Of a DNA stretch of 64,000 nucleotides, positions 1-8,379 are shown in pieces. Each line of letters opens with the position of its first letter. Positions within the stretch are counted from its first letter, which is position 1. The stretch is from Microvirga sp. VF16 (GTDB taxonomy: Bacteria > Pseudomonadota > Alphaproteobacteria > Rhizobiales > Beijerinckiaceae), in NCBI RefSeq assembly GCF_016864375.1, contig NZ_CP069354.1, positions 5,043,501-5,107,500 of the forward strand, given 5' to 3'. The notes below the pieces were generated by a model. It was not told where the DNA came from. It saw only the letters and a list, made by a program, of their open reading frames with translations, and did not search any database. The position numbers and the translations under genes are program-made.

Positions 1-485
1 GATCCGTTCATCTTGATGGCGAGCTCAGAGGTTGATCCCTTCGTTGAAGCAAGTCGCTTACCCTTGAAGTCGGCCTTCGACGTTGCCGGATCGCTCGCCT
101 TCACGGCCAGCATTTCCTTGGCCATATAGTAAGGATCACTATACTGGATCTGTTCAGCGCGGCTTAGGGTGTAAGCGAGGTTCGCAATCGTCAGATCGAC
201 GCGACCGAGCTTCACCTCCGGCACGCGTGCCTCGACGGACAGCGGCGTAAGCTTTGCCTCGACGCCCCATCGCTTGGCGATCCCCTTGCACAGATCGACA
301 TCGAAGCCTACCAGCTCGCGCGTCTTCGGATCCGGAGCCGAGAACGGCGGCACGTCCGCATAGGTGCCGCAGCGAAGCTCCTTGCGAACCATGATGTCGG
401 CAAGCTGATCGGCGCTCGCGGGGGCAATCGCCGCGATGCCGAGCGCAGTGACAGCGAGGCTGAGTTTAAGCAATTTCAGTGACAT
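1..485 (-). CDS. Amino acid ABC transporter substrate-binding protein (3' part outside window)
   Basis: Periplasmic receptor of a polar amino acid-type ABC importer. The start at 485 has a good ribosome binding site (GGAGAAGGAC before ATG) and gives a signal peptide with a cleavage site near ASA-DQ at about residue 25. The mature part begins with the family pattern LRCGTYADVPPF, then GFDVDLCKGIAKRWG and a DLTIANLAYT stretch, all typical of bacterial extracellular solute-binding proteins family 3. About 161 codons are visible; the usual length is 250-280, so the C-terminal part lies beyond position 1. It is followed downstream on the same strand by nothing visible, and preceded by the ATPase and two permeases of the same transporter. 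The ligand cannot be read from sequence; the neighbouring oxoprolinase-type operon suggests a cyclic or amide amino compound, which is inference. Confidence 0.9.
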   Translation of the reverse strand, partial: MSLKLLKLSLAVTALGIAAIAPASADQLADIMVRKELRCGTYADVPPFSAPDPKTRELVGFDVDLCKGIAKRWGVEAKLTPLSVEARVPEVKLGRVDLTIANLAYTLSRAEQIQYSDPYYMAKEMLAVKASDPATSKADFKGKRLASTKGSTSELAIKMNG

Positions 486-520
486 GTCCTTCTCCTCTGG
501 TTTTATTTTTGGCTGGTCGA

Positions 521-1252
521 TCAGTGGCGCAGATCCGATAGGAAGCGCTGCGCCCGAGGGTGCTGAGGCCGCGAGAAAAAGCTCTCGGGATCGGCCTCCT
601 CAAGAATGCGGCCTCCGTCCATGAACCAGACGCGATCCGCAACTTCACGTGCGAACCCCATCTCGTGAGTGACGCACATCATTGTCATGCCATCCGCCGC
701 CAGGGCCTTCATCACGGCGAGCACCTCGCCCACCATCTCGGGATCGAGGGCGCTGGTGGGCTCATCGAACAGCATCGCCGGCGGCTCCATGGCGAGCGCC
801 CGGGCAATGGCGACACGCTGCTGTTGGCCACCGGACAGCTGGCCCGGATAGGAGCCGGCCTTTGCGGCGAGGCCCACGCGATCAAGAAGCTGCATTGCCT
901 TCTCGCGGGCAACCTCCCGCTTGACGCCGTTCACCGTGACGGGCGACAGAGTGACGTTGTCGAGCGCCGAGAGATGCGGAAAGAGGTTGAAGCTCTGAAA
1001 CACAAATCCGATGCGGCTTCGAAGATGGTTGAGCTCCTTGCTGCGCATCTTGGCATGCACATCCTGGCCGTCGAAGATAATTGAACCGGACTGGATCTCT
1101 TCGAGCCGGTTGACGGTTCTGATCAACGTCGACTTTCCCGAGCCTGACGGCCCGCAGACCACCACGACCTCGCTCCGCGCTACCTCAGCGTTGATGTCGT
1201 CAAGCGCCTGAAAACTCCCGTAATTCTTGCGGACGTTCGAAAAGCGGATCAT
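521..1252 (-). CDS. Polar amino acid ABC transporter ATP-binding protein (GlnQ type)
   Basis: Cytoplasmic ATPase that powers the adjacent amino acid importer. Visible motifs are Walker A GPSGSGKST, the Q-loop FVFQSFNLFPHL, signature LSGGQQQR, Walker B MLFDEPTSALDPE and the H-loop VTHEMGFA. The frame is also open from an ATG at 1288 that overlaps the permease stop. I prefer the ATG at 1252 because GGGAGG sits 7 bases before it and the protein then begins MIRFSNVRKNYG like its relatives; this gives 243 residues, the normal length. Gene order permease-permease-ATPase-binding protein on one strand indicates one operon. Confidence 0.93.
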   Translation of the reverse strand: MIRFSNVRKNYGSFQALDDINAEVARSEVVVVCGPSGSGKSTLIRTVNRLEEIQSGSIIFDGQDVHAKMRSKELNHLRSRIGFVFQSFNLFPHLSALDNVTLSPVTVNGVKREVAREKAMQLLDRVGLAAKAGSYPGQLSGGQQQRVAIARALAMEPPAMLFDEPTSALDPEMVGEVLAVMKALAADGMTMMCVTHEMGFAREVADRVWFMDGGRILEEADPESFFSRPQHPRAQRFLSDLRH

Positions 1253-1284
1253 TGGTGGGCCTCCCGCGGACGGACGCACAGTGC

Positions 1285-2040
1285 TCATGGCTCAGCCGTA
1301 AGTGTTTGAGGTTGCATTGTGACGGGTACCGGACCGGCACTCGTTCCAGCTCGCTTGCGCGCGATGCGTCGCTCCAGAACGGTCGCGGCGTAGGACAGTG
1401 TCCAGCAGACGAGGTAGTATACGATCGCCAGGATGAAGAAGACCTCGAATGGCTTCGTGAGGAGGCGATTGTTGATCTGATTGGCCGCAAAGGTGAGTTC
1501 CGGAACGTTGATCACGTATCCCAGAGTCGTTTCCTTGATCGTCGAGACGAACTGGCTGAGGATGCTGGGCAGCATGTTGTAGAGAGCCTGTGGCAGGATG
1601 ACGTACCACATCGCCCCAAGATAGCTGTGGCCGAGGGCACGCGCCGCATCCATCTGACCGCGGCCAAGGGCGGCAATCCCGGCTCGCACGACCTCGCTCA
1701 GAAACGCGGCCTCATAAAGGACCAGGGTCACGAGCATCGTCACGAACCCGGGTATATTCGCGCCGACAAGCAGTGGAACCATGAAGTAGACCCACAGGAT
1801 CAGCATCAGAAGCGGAACGCCTCGCGCGATATAGACAAGCGCGGTAGACGGCCAGAGCAAGAATGGCGATTGGGACAGCCTGGCGAGTGCAAGCAGCACG
1901 CTGAGCGGGAACGCGAGAGCGATGCTGAGCACGGAAAGGATCAGGGTCGCAGCTAGACCTCCAAGCGGCCCATTAGGGTATTGGCCGATCAGCAGAAGAA
2001 GCCAGTTATCCTGAATGATGGAGAGGATGTCCCAGAGCAT
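1285..2040 (-). CDS. Amino acid ABC transporter permease (HisM/GlnP type)
   Basis: Inner-membrane channel subunit of the importer, 251 residues, with several hydrophobic helices. The permease EAA-type loop is present as EVVRAGIAALGRGQMDAARALG, followed by LPQAL, which contacts the ATPase. The N-terminus has the GLAATLILSVL segment typical of His/Glu/Gln/Arg permeases. GGGAGGG lies about 10 bases before the ATG. It is separated from the second permease by 3 bases, so the two are co-transcribed and probably form a heterodimer. Confidence 0.92.
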   Translation of the reverse strand: MLWDILSIIQDNWLLLLIGQYPNGPLGGLAATLILSVLSIALAFPLSVLLALARLSQSPFLLWPSTALVYIARGVPLLMLILWVYFMVPLLVGANIPGFVTMLVTLVLYEAAFLSEVVRAGIAALGRGQMDAARALGHSYLGAMWYVILPQALYNMLPSILSQFVSTIKETTLGYVINVPELTFAANQINNRLLTKPFEVFFILAIVYYLVCWTLSYAATVLERRIARKRAGTSAGPVPVTMQPQTLTAEP

Positions 2041-2043
2041 CGG

Positions 2044-2745
2044 TCAGCGCCCTCCCTTCAAGGCTGCCTGCCGGCCGAGTGCAGCTCCGACCGACATGAT
2101 CAGCAGAGAGCAGATCAGGTACGCGATGGTTGCAATCAGGTAGGCTTCGAAGGTTCTGAAGCTCTGGCTCTCGATTTCCTTGACGGCGTGAGTGAGCTCG
2201 GCAACCCCAATCGCCATCGCAAGGCTGCTGTTCTTGAATAGGGAGACGCTGTGATTGACGAGAGCCGGCAAAGCGTTGCGAAACGCTTGCGGCATGAGCA
2301 CATAGCGCATCGTGCCGACGAAGCTGTGGCCAAGGGCGCGGGCAGCCTCGGATTGCCCGGCCGGCACGGAACGGATGCCGGAGCGCAGATCCTCGCTGAA
2401 ATAGGCCGCCTGACACAGCCCAAGTGCAACGATAGCAAAAATGGCTTCCGCACCATGGTCGGAGAGCCAGTATTGCAGCGCTTCGGGCAGGAGACTCGAT
2501 ATTCCGAAATACCACAGCATGAGCTGCACCAGTGTCGGAACATTGCGGTGGTAAGAGACGTAGGCTGCAACGGCGCGATCAGCGAGGCGGCTCGGGGTCA
2601 GCCGAATGATCAGAAGCAGCATTGCGAGGCTCATGGCGAGGAGCCATGACCCGGCTGCGATCACAAAGGTCATCTCCATCCCATGGAGGAGCATGAGCCC
2701 GAAGTTCGGGTTCGTTAAAATCGTGATAAGATCGAACCCGGTCAT
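2044..2745 (-). CDS. Amino acid ABC transporter permease
   Basis: Second channel subunit, 233 residues. It carries the GMEMTFVIAAGSWLLA helix at residues 22-37 and the ATPase-coupling loop FSEDLRSGIRSVPAGQSEAARALG followed by LMPQAF. These are the standard features of HisM/ArtQ-like permeases. It begins 6 bases after the stop of the short-chain dehydrogenase upstream, so that gene, both permeases, the ATPase and the binding protein read as one five-gene transcription unit. Confidence 0.92.
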   Translation of the reverse strand: MTGFDLITILTNPNFGLMLLHGMEMTFVIAAGSWLLAMSLAMLLLIIRLTPSRLADRAVAAYVSYHRNVPTLVQLMLWYFGISSLLPEALQYWLSDHGAEAIFAIVALGLCQAAYFSEDLRSGIRSVPAGQSEAARALGHSFVGTMRYVLMPQAFRNALPALVNHSVSLFKNSSLAMAIGVAELTHAVKEIESQSFRTFEAYLIATIAYLICSLLIMSVGAALGRQAALKGGR

Positions 2746-2751
2746 TGCAGC

Positions 2752-3522
2752 TTAACCCGTCTTGGACGGTTGGCCATCTCTGGCGGCCGGACGAGCGGTT
2801 TGGAGACCACCGAGGACTTGAAGGGTCGGAGTGATCTCCATGTGACCCACATTCATGGACACGGGCGCCGCAACGGCGAACGCGATGGCCTCGGCAATGT
2901 CAGCCGCCTCCGGCAGTTCAAAGCCTTCGATGAAGCGCTCCCGGATCTCGGGCGTGTCGCCATGGACGTGCGCAAAGATATCGGTTGCGACGCGTCCGGG
3001 ACAGATCTCCGTAACACGGACCCGGTGCCCGAAGGCGTCAATCCGCAGCTGGCTGGAAAGCATGCTGATCGCGGCTTTGGTCGCATGATAGGTCGAGTTT
3101 CCGCCGAAGTTATAGGCACCGGCGATCGACGAGATGTTGATGACGTGACCGCGATCTCGCGCCACCATGCCGGGAACGATGAGCCGGCAGAGATGGAGCA
3201 CGGCCCGCGTGTTCACGTCGACGAGCAGGTCGATGTCCTCGGGATCAGCCTCGAGGAATTTCTTGGGGCGATCGACGCCCGCATTGTTGACCAGGATGTC
3301 GAACTGGACCGTCTCCGCGAGGCGGGCGAGCTTTTCGCGATCGGTCACATCGATGACGTGAGTGATGCATCCGGTCCTTTCGGCAAGGCGCTCCAGCGGC
3401 TCTCGACTGCGGGCGATCGCATGGACCTCCAAGCCTTCGCGGCGGAACCGCTCGACCACGGCGGCGCCAATTCCCGAAGAAGCGCCGGTCACGAGAGCTG
3501 TCTTGTAATCAGAGAAGGGCAT
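2752..3522 (-). CDS. Short-chain dehydrogenase/reductase (SDR), YdfG-like
   Basis: NAD(P)-dependent oxidoreductase of 256 residues with a Rossmann fold. It has the cofactor motif TGASSGIG near residue 13, the structural NNAG at about residue 90, a catalytic Ser in NISSIAG and the YHATKAA (YxxxK) motif near residue 150. The sequence resembles the YdfG/serine 3-dehydrogenase group that acts on hydroxy acids, but the substrate is not determined. It is the first gene of the transporter operon. An ATAAG-N5-CTTAT palindrome lies 73 bases upstream, so it is probably controlled by the LysR regulator at 8376-9317. Confidence 0.9.
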   Translation of the reverse strand: MPFSDYKTALVTGASSGIGAAVVERFRREGLEVHAIARSREPLERLAERTGCITHVIDVTDREKLARLAETVQFDILVNNAGVDRPKKFLEADPEDIDLLVDVNTRAVLHLCRLIVPGMVARDRGHVINISSIAGAYNFGGNSTYHATKAAISMLSSQLRIDAFGHRVRVTEICPGRVATDIFAHVHGDTPEIRERFIEGFELPEAADIAEAIAFAVAAPVSMNVGHMEITPTLQVLGGLQTARPAARDGQPSKTG

Positions 3523-3594
3523 GAGTGTCCTCGCTGTTGAAATAACTTAGGAGAAGTTAGCCGGCCGACGCCAAGACCGTTTGTGTTTGTGGCG

Positions 3595-3609
3595 ATAAGC
3601 TGTTCTTAT
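3595..3609. promoter_or_regulatory. Putative Nac-like LysR operator ATAAG-N5-CTTAT
   Basis: ATAAG CTGTT CTTAT is a perfect inverted repeat with flanking G and C extending it to 6+6. It sits between pxpA and the SDR gene, 73 bases upstream of the SDR start. It fits ATA-N9-TAT, the known core of Nac sites, and recurs at 8365 and, less perfectly, at 9367. Binding is inferred. Confidence 0.55.
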
Positions 3610-3629
3610 CTTGCCGTGCCGAAGCCGGA

Positions 3630-4394
3630 CTATGCCAGATGGGAGACGGGCACGACCTTCCCACCCGCCTGCTCGATTTCCATGCGGATCTTGCGAGCCA
3701 GCGACAAGGCGCCCGGGGTGTCCCCATGCAGCAGAACGCTGTGAGGACGCATCGGCAGATCCTCGCCTTCGTACGTTGTAACGGTCCCCTGCCGGAGAAT
3801 CTGTCGCACCCGCTCCAGAACCTTGGCCTCATTGTGAATGACGGAGTTCGGCAGCCGGCGCGGCACGAGAAGACCTGACCTGTCGTAGGCACGGTCCGCG
3901 AGAAAGGTGGTCGCGACACGCAGGCCGCAGGAGGTCGCCGCATCCTCAATAGCCTGGCTCGTTGAGGAAACGATGATCAGCTCAGGATTGAAGCGTGCGA
4001 CCGCGGCAACGAGGGGCGCGGCAACAGCGGAATCCGCGGCAGCCATGTTCCCGAGCGCCCCATGGAAGCTCATGTGGGTCATTCTGTGCCCCACAGCGCG
4101 CGCGATGCCCTCAAGTGCTCCGAGCTGATAGATCACCATCGCAGCCAATTCGTCCGAGTCGATCTGCATCGGCCGTCGTCCGAACCCCTGCTTGTCGGGA
4201 AAGCCGACATGCGCACCGACATCGACGCCGCGTTGCAGAGCTGCCTTGACGGTTTTCTCCATAATAAGAGGATCGCCCGCGTGAAAGCCGCAGGCAAGGT
4301 TCGCAGACGACAGCACATCCAGCAGGGCATCGTCGTCACCGATACGCCACTGGCCGTAACCCTCGGCAAGGTCTGCATTGAGATCGATTTGCAT
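3630..4394 (-). CDS. pxpA: LamB/YcsF family protein, 5-oxoprolinase subunit A
   Basis: Subunit of the ATP-dependent 5-oxoprolinase PxpABC, which opens the lactam ring of 5-oxoproline to give glutamate. The protein is 254 residues, the family's usual length. It starts with the signature DLNADLAEGYGQW and has ANLACGFHAGDP, VGAHVGFPDKQGFGRR and ADRAYDRSGLLVPRR, all hallmark stretches of YcsF proteins. It is the last gene of a six-gene operon running 8273 to 3630. The neighbours pxpB and pxpC support the assignment. The presence of biotin carboxylase and biotin carrier genes hints that the true substrate could be another lactam or amide. Confidence 0.9.
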   Translation of the reverse strand: MQIDLNADLAEGYGQWRIGDDDALLDVLSSANLACGFHAGDPLIMEKTVKAALQRGVDVGAHVGFPDKQGFGRRPMQIDSDELAAMVIYQLGALEGIARAVGHRMTHMSFHGALGNMAAADSAVAAPLVAAVARFNPELIIVSSTSQAIEDAATSCGLRVATTFLADRAYDRSGLLVPRRLPNSVIHNEAKVLERVRQILRQGTVTTYEGEDLPMRPHSVLLHGDTPGALSLARKIRMEIEQAGGKVVPVSHLA

Positions 4395-4406
4395 CGGTTG
4401 GCTCCC

Positions 4407-4820
4407 CTAAGGCTTCAATGCGACGAGCGGATCGCCATAGCCGACGAGCGAGCAGTCCGGCGCAACGATCGAGGCCACAATCCCATCGCGCGGGGAGACG
4501 ACAGGTAGGAGAATGGGTCCGACCTGCAGAAGCCCCAGCAGCTGACCGGTCGCGACTGGCTCGTTCGGCTCCACCAGCGCGGTCTCTTGGACAGGGTGAG
4601 CATGCAGGAAAAGCCCCACACCCGGCGAGCCGATGACATCAGATTGGCCTTTTGCCGGAACGGCTGCATCCCGTACGGAGCCCGCCGACACAACGCGCTT
4701 GCTTCGAGCCTTAACACTGCGCCTCAGGCAGATGCGATAATCCGGCCCTATGAGCTCGTATGTCGCGATCCCCGCTTCGGAAATCCAGGCTGCAATTTGT
4801 GGGATGTCTGAGATCTTCAT
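4407..4820 (-). CDS. Biotinyl/lipoyl carrier-like protein lacking the modified lysine
   Basis: A 137-residue protein whose C-terminal half (about 60-137) follows the biotinyl domain pattern: GSPGVGLFLHAHP, then EPVATGQLLGLLQVG, then SPRDGIVASIVAP and VGYGDPLVALKP. In a true carrier the hairpin reads EAMKM with biotin on the lysine. Here the equivalent stretch is LQVGPILLP, so the lysine position is a proline (about residue 102). It therefore cannot carry biotin in the usual way. It overlaps pxpC by 4 bases and lies between pxpA and pxpC. A structural or docking role in the complex is possible; this is inference. The genuine carrier is at 7821-8273. Confidence 0.75.
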   Translation of the reverse strand: MKISDIPQIAAWISEAGIATYELIGPDYRICLRRSVKARSKRVVSAGSVRDAAVPAKGQSDVIGSPGVGLFLHAHPVQETALVEPNEPVATGQLLGLLQVGPILLPVVSPRDGIVASIVAPDCSLVGYGDPLVALKP

Positions 4821-5809
4821 GAGCTCACGCTCCGGGCTCCCGCAAGATCAAGACACCGCGCCACATCGGACAGCCATTGCGAGATTTCGTCGAGGGCGTG
4901 CAGCGCCCCATCCCAGTCTGTCTCGATGAAGCGGATGGAACTGCCGATCGGGGCTTGCCCGAGCCGCCAGAGATCCGCCTCGATGACGGTTCCGATCTTC
5001 GGATATCCGCCGGAGGGCTGAGCGTCGCACATCTGCACGATCGGCTGGCCGCCGTGCGGCACCTGAATGACCCCGGGAACGATGCCATGCGAGCGCAGCT
5101 CCATGGGAGCAATGGGCTCAAGAACAGGGCCGGACAGGCGATATCCGTAGCGGTCGCTCTGAGGCGTCACCTTCCACGGCTTCAGCCACAGATCGCTCTG
5201 GGACTCGGGCTTGAAGCAGTGGTATTCAGCGGCCGGCAGAACCCGGACCGCCGGCAGGCCATCCAGCATCAGCGGCAACGCGAATGCCGGCGGCACAATG
5301 CTGATCCCATCCGACGCGCGGCGCGCGCCGTTGGGCTCGCCGAAAGGCAGTTTGTCTCCCTGCCGCAGCGCCCGTCCCCCAAGACCGCCGATGGATCCGC
5401 GCAATTGCGTGGACCGTGATCCTAGGACGATGGGAACATCGATGCCGCCTGCCACGCAGACGTAGGCACGGGATCCCCGCCAACGGGCGGATCTCGTCAG
5501 TCCAAGGCGCAGCACCGAGCCGGCTTTCGCTCGGACGCTCGACCAAGGAAGGATGGCCCTCCCATCGATCGTTGCCTCGCACGTTGCACCGGTCAATGCG
5601 ATCTCTGTTTCACGGTCGAACCGAGCTTCGAAAGGAAAGACCTGGATCTCGATCGCAGCGGTGTCCTCACCGTTGCCGAGCAGAAGATTGCCGCAGGCAA
5701 GCGCGAGGCCGTCCATCGCACCGGCTGTGCCGACGCCCCATTTCAAAGCGCCGAAGCGTCCAAGATCTTGTATGGTCGTGAGAGCGCTCCTTGAGAGAAT
5801 CTCCATCAT
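4817..5809 (-). CDS. pxpC: Biotin-dependent carboxyltransferase family protein, 5-oxoprolinase subunit C
   Basis: KipA/AHS2-family protein of 330 residues. It begins EILSRSALTTIQDLGRFG, followed by GVGTAGAMDGLALACGNLLLGN, the family signature, and later has SDRYGYRLSG and the conserved ELRSHGIVPGVIQVP and GGYPKIGTV stretches. AHS2 proteins pair with AHS1 proteins (PxpB) to form either the 5-oxoprolinase core or the carboxyltransferase part of urea carboxylase. It overlaps its neighbours on both sides by 4 bases, indicating translational coupling with pxpB. Confidence 0.92.
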   Translation of the reverse strand: MMEILSRSALTTIQDLGRFGALKWGVGTAGAMDGLALACGNLLLGNGEDTAAIEIQVFPFEARFDRETEIALTGATCEATIDGRAILPWSSVRAKAGSVLRLGLTRSARWRGSRAYVCVAGGIDVPIVLGSRSTQLRGSIGGLGGRALRQGDKLPFGEPNGARRASDGISIVPPAFALPLMLDGLPAVRVLPAAEYHCFKPESQSDLWLKPWKVTPQSDRYGYRLSGPVLEPIAPMELRSHGIVPGVIQVPHGGQPIVQMCDAQPSGGYPKIGTVIEADLWRLGQAPIGSSIRFIETDWDGALHALDEISQWLSDVARCLDLAGARSVSS

Positions 5810-6465
5810 CGAACCACCTCGACGATGCGGAAGCGAATGCTGTCACCCGGCTGCAGCAGGACAGGTGGATTACGTGTCGCATCGAAGAACGATGTCAATG
5901 TCGTGCCGATCGTGTTCCAGCCGCTGGGCCCCGCCGAAGCCGACACGCCGGTCTGCGACCCTCCGATCGATACGGCGCCGCCCGGAAGCTTCAGCACCGG
6001 CACTTTTCTGCGCGGTGTTGCGATGCGTGCGTCCATGCCGCCGAGATAGCAATAGCCCGGATGGCTTCCAATCGCATAGACCGGGTAAAGCGGGCTGGCA
6101 TGGATCTCCGCGATCTCCTCTGGGCACAGGCCGGTATGGGCGACGACATCCGCCATGTGCGGCCCCCCTTCCCCGCCATAGACGACCGGCAATTCGATCG
6201 TGCGGCCCTGCAGGATCATCGGCGTCGCTGTGTCCCAGGCGGATTGCAGACGCATCTCGATCGGCGCAAGCGTCCGCGGCGGCGCCAAAAAGCTGACGAG
6301 GAGATTGTTGACGCCCGGCACGGCTTCGCTCACCTCCGGCCAGGTCCCCACCTCACGGGCGAGCGACCAAATCCGCCGTTGCGTCGTCAGGCTGGTCTCA
6401 CCGGGCGCTTCGAAGAGAAGCGCTCTGGTGCCCAGCAAGCTGATCTGAGGCTCCTTGACGATCAT
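5806..6465 (-). CDS. pxpB: 5-oxoprolinase subunit B family protein (AHS1/KipI)
   Basis: AHS1-domain protein of 219 residues. The conserved VPGVNNLLVSF, ELPVVYGGEGGPHMADV, AIGSHPGYCYLGGMD, RIATPRRKVP and VSIGGSQTGVSA stretches are all visible and identify the family. It forms a complex with PxpC. It overlaps accC by 4 bases upstream and pxpC by 4 bases downstream. In urea carboxylase the same two domains sit in one chain with a biotin carboxylase and a carrier; here all four are separate genes in one operon. Confidence 0.92.
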   Translation of the reverse strand: MIVKEPQISLLGTRALLFEAPGETSLTTQRRIWSLAREVGTWPEVSEAVPGVNNLLVSFLAPPRTLAPIEMRLQSAWDTATPMILQGRTIELPVVYGGEGGPHMADVVAHTGLCPEEIAEIHASPLYPVYAIGSHPGYCYLGGMDARIATPRRKVPVLKLPGGAVSIGGSQTGVSASAGPSGWNTIGTTLTSFFDATRNPPVLLQPGDSIRFRIVEVVR

Positions 6466-7814
6466 GCGGGGGCCCCGGCTTTCAGCATTTGCTCAAGGTA
6501 GTGGATATCAAACCCGCCCTTGATGAAGCCGGGCTCGTCCACGATCCTCTTGTGCAAGGCAAGATTCGTGGCAACACCGTCGACCTTCATCTCGGACAGT
6601 GCCACCCTCAACCGCGCCAGCGCCTCGTGCCGGGTCTGCCCGTGCACAATGAGCTTGGCGATCATCGAGTCGTAGTAAGGCGGAACGGTCGCTCCTGCGG
6701 CGATGTGACTGTCGACCCTGACGCCAGGGCCGCCAGGAACATCGAACCGCGTGACCTGCCCCGGGGAGGGTGCGAAGCTGTCGGGGTCTTCTGCATTGAT
6801 CCGGCATTCGAAGGCGTGACCATGGCAGCCTATATCGGCTTGGGTCAGGGTGAGGGCTTCGCCCCGCGCAACCCGAATGCCTTCCGCCACGATGTCGATT
6901 CCGGTCGTCGCCTCGGTGACGGGGTGCTCGACCTGCACCCGCGTATTCATCTCGATGAAGAAGAATTCCCCTTGCTCAACCAGGAACTCGAAGGTGCCGA
7001 CGCCCTGGTAGCCGATCCGACGGCAGGCCTCGACGCAGCGCTCGCCAATCCTCGCGACGAGGTCGACAGGCAGACCCGGAGCCGGTGCTTCCTCCAAGAC
7101 CTTCTGATGGCGACGCTGGAGTGAGCAATCGCGGCTGCCGAGCCAGAGCGCGGTGCCATTGCCATCCGCCAATACCTGGATCTCCACGTGGCGCGGATGT
7201 TCGAGGAACTTTTCGGCATAGATCTCCGGATTGCCGAAGGCCCGACGTGCTTCCTCGCGCACGAGCGCGAATGCATCAGCAAGCTCCGAGCGTGCTCTGA
7301 CGACCCGCATGCCGCGGCCACCCCCGCCGCCTGCCGCCTTGAGGATCAACGGGAAGCCGATCTCACCGGCAACGGCCTGCAAGGCCTCGATATCGTCGGG
7401 CAAAGCTCCTTCCGAGCCGGGCACGCACGGCACGTTCGCTTCGCGCATGGCGCGCTTGGCCGCAACCTTGTCCCCCATGGTGCGAATGCATTCTGGGCTT
7501 GGGCCGATGAACGTCAGGCCCGATCGCGCGACGCTCTCGGCAAAGGCGGCATTCTCGGACAGGAATCCGTATCCGGGATGAATCGCCTGTGCGCCCGTCG
7601 CCTCTGCTGCGAGCAGAATCGCGGCACCATCGAGATAGCTCTTTCCTGCGGGAGCTGGCCCGATGCACACGGCGGTGTCCGCATGCCTGACATGGGGGGC
7701 ATCTCGATCGGCTTGCGAATAGACGGCGACCGTCCGCAGACCAAGCGTTCGGCAGGCCCGCTGGATCCGAAGGGCAATTTCGCCGCGATTGGCTATGAGG
7801 ACAGTGTCGAACAT
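6462..7814 (-). CDS. accC: Biotin carboxylase (AccC-type subunit)
   Basis: ATP-dependent biotin carboxylase, 450 residues, the standard AccC length. It starts FDTVLIANRGEIALRI, has the ATP-grasp glycine loop KAAGGGGGRGMRVV at about 160, EKFLEHPRHVEIQVL, the RDCSLQRRHQK stretch, and the catalytic EMNTRVQVEHPVTE. The C-terminal end lacks carrier or transferase domains, so it needs the carrier encoded just upstream. It acts in the operon with pxpB/pxpC, not with accA/accD, so a role in lactam or amide carboxylation is more likely than fatty acid synthesis. That role is inference. Confidence 0.93.
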   Translation of the reverse strand: MFDTVLIANRGEIALRIQRACRTLGLRTVAVYSQADRDAPHVRHADTAVCIGPAPAGKSYLDGAAILLAAEATGAQAIHPGYGFLSENAAFAESVARSGLTFIGPSPECIRTMGDKVAAKRAMREANVPCVPGSEGALPDDIEALQAVAGEIGFPLILKAAGGGGGRGMRVVRARSELADAFALVREEARRAFGNPEIYAEKFLEHPRHVEIQVLADGNGTALWLGSRDCSLQRRHQKVLEEAPAPGLPVDLVARIGERCVEACRRIGYQGVGTFEFLVEQGEFFFIEMNTRVQVEHPVTEATTGIDIVAEGIRVARGEALTLTQADIGCHGHAFECRINAEDPDSFAPSPGQVTRFDVPGGPGVRVDSHIAAGATVPPYYDSMIAKLIVHGQTRHEALARLRVALSEMKVDGVATNLALHKRIVDEPGFIKGGFDIHYLEQMLKAGAPA

Positions 7815-7820
7815 GGGCGC

Positions 7821-8273
7821 TCAGACGATCCGCAAGAGGGGCTGGCCAGCTGCGACCTCGTCGCCGGTCGTGACGAATACGGCCTCGACCACGCCGTCCC
7901 GTTCGGCCGTCACGGGATTGAACATCTTCATGGCTTCAACGGTGCAGAGCGTGGTTCCGGTCGTGACGGCCTGACCGACGGCCACGAAGGGGGGCGCATC
8001 CGGCGAAGGGCCGAGATAGACGATCCCGGACAAGGGAGCGCTGACATCGTTCTTCGACGATGGGGGTTTGGCGGAGGGCGTCGGCTCGCGACGAGGGGCT
8101 TCCGGGCGCATCGGCGCCGCATTGGATCTGGGCTCGGCTCCGCTGGTAGAGGGCACGGCGGTCCCTGTGTCCCGCGTCAGCCGCAGGGTCCAACCATCCT
8201 TGCTGATCTCCACCTCAACAAGGTCGGATGCGTTCATCGCATCGATTGCAGCTTTGATCTCGTCAAGCGTCAT
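7821..8273 (-). CDS. accB: Biotin carboxyl carrier protein
   Basis: Biotin carrier of 150 residues when started at the ATG at 8273; an in-frame GTG at 8282 adds three residues. The N-terminus (TLDEIKAAIDAMNASDLVEVEI) is AccB-like, followed by a Pro/Ala/Ser-rich linker at about 40-78 and a biotinyl domain with the canonical VEAMKMFNPV, whose lysine (about residue 116) is the biotin site. It is the first gene of the operon, with the partner carboxylase 6 bases downstream. A LysR-type operator lies about 90 bases upstream. Confidence 0.93.
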   Translation of the reverse strand: MTLDEIKAAIDAMNASDLVEVEISKDGWTLRLTRDTGTAVPSTSGAEPRSNAAPMRPEAPRREPTPSAKPPSSKNDVSAPLSGIVYLGPSPDAPPFVAVGQAVTTGTTLCTVEAMKMFNPVTAERDGVVEAVFVTTGDEVAAGQPLLRIV

Positions 8274-8364
8274 GGGGATCACCGGTCCGTCACCGTGACG
8301 GGCCTATATCCGTGACGCTAGCAGTCGCCCAAAAGGGAGGCCAAGACAGATTGTCTCTGTGCCC

Positions 8365-8379
8365 ATAAGAGCAGCTTAT
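8365..8379. promoter_or_regulatory. Putative Nac-like LysR operator ATAAG-N5-CTTAT
   Basis: ATAAG AGCAG CTTAT, a perfect 5+5 inverted repeat, lies upstream of accB and overlaps the last bases of the LysR gene. It matches the site at 3595 in both arms and spacing and fits ATA-N9-TAT. It is well placed to control the accB-to-pxpA operon. Confidence 0.55.

Noticed and set aside
3630..8273. Standard acetyl-CoA carboxylase for fatty acid synthesis
   Set aside because: accC and accB are present but no accA/accD; they are coupled to pxpB/pxpC, so another substrate is more likely.
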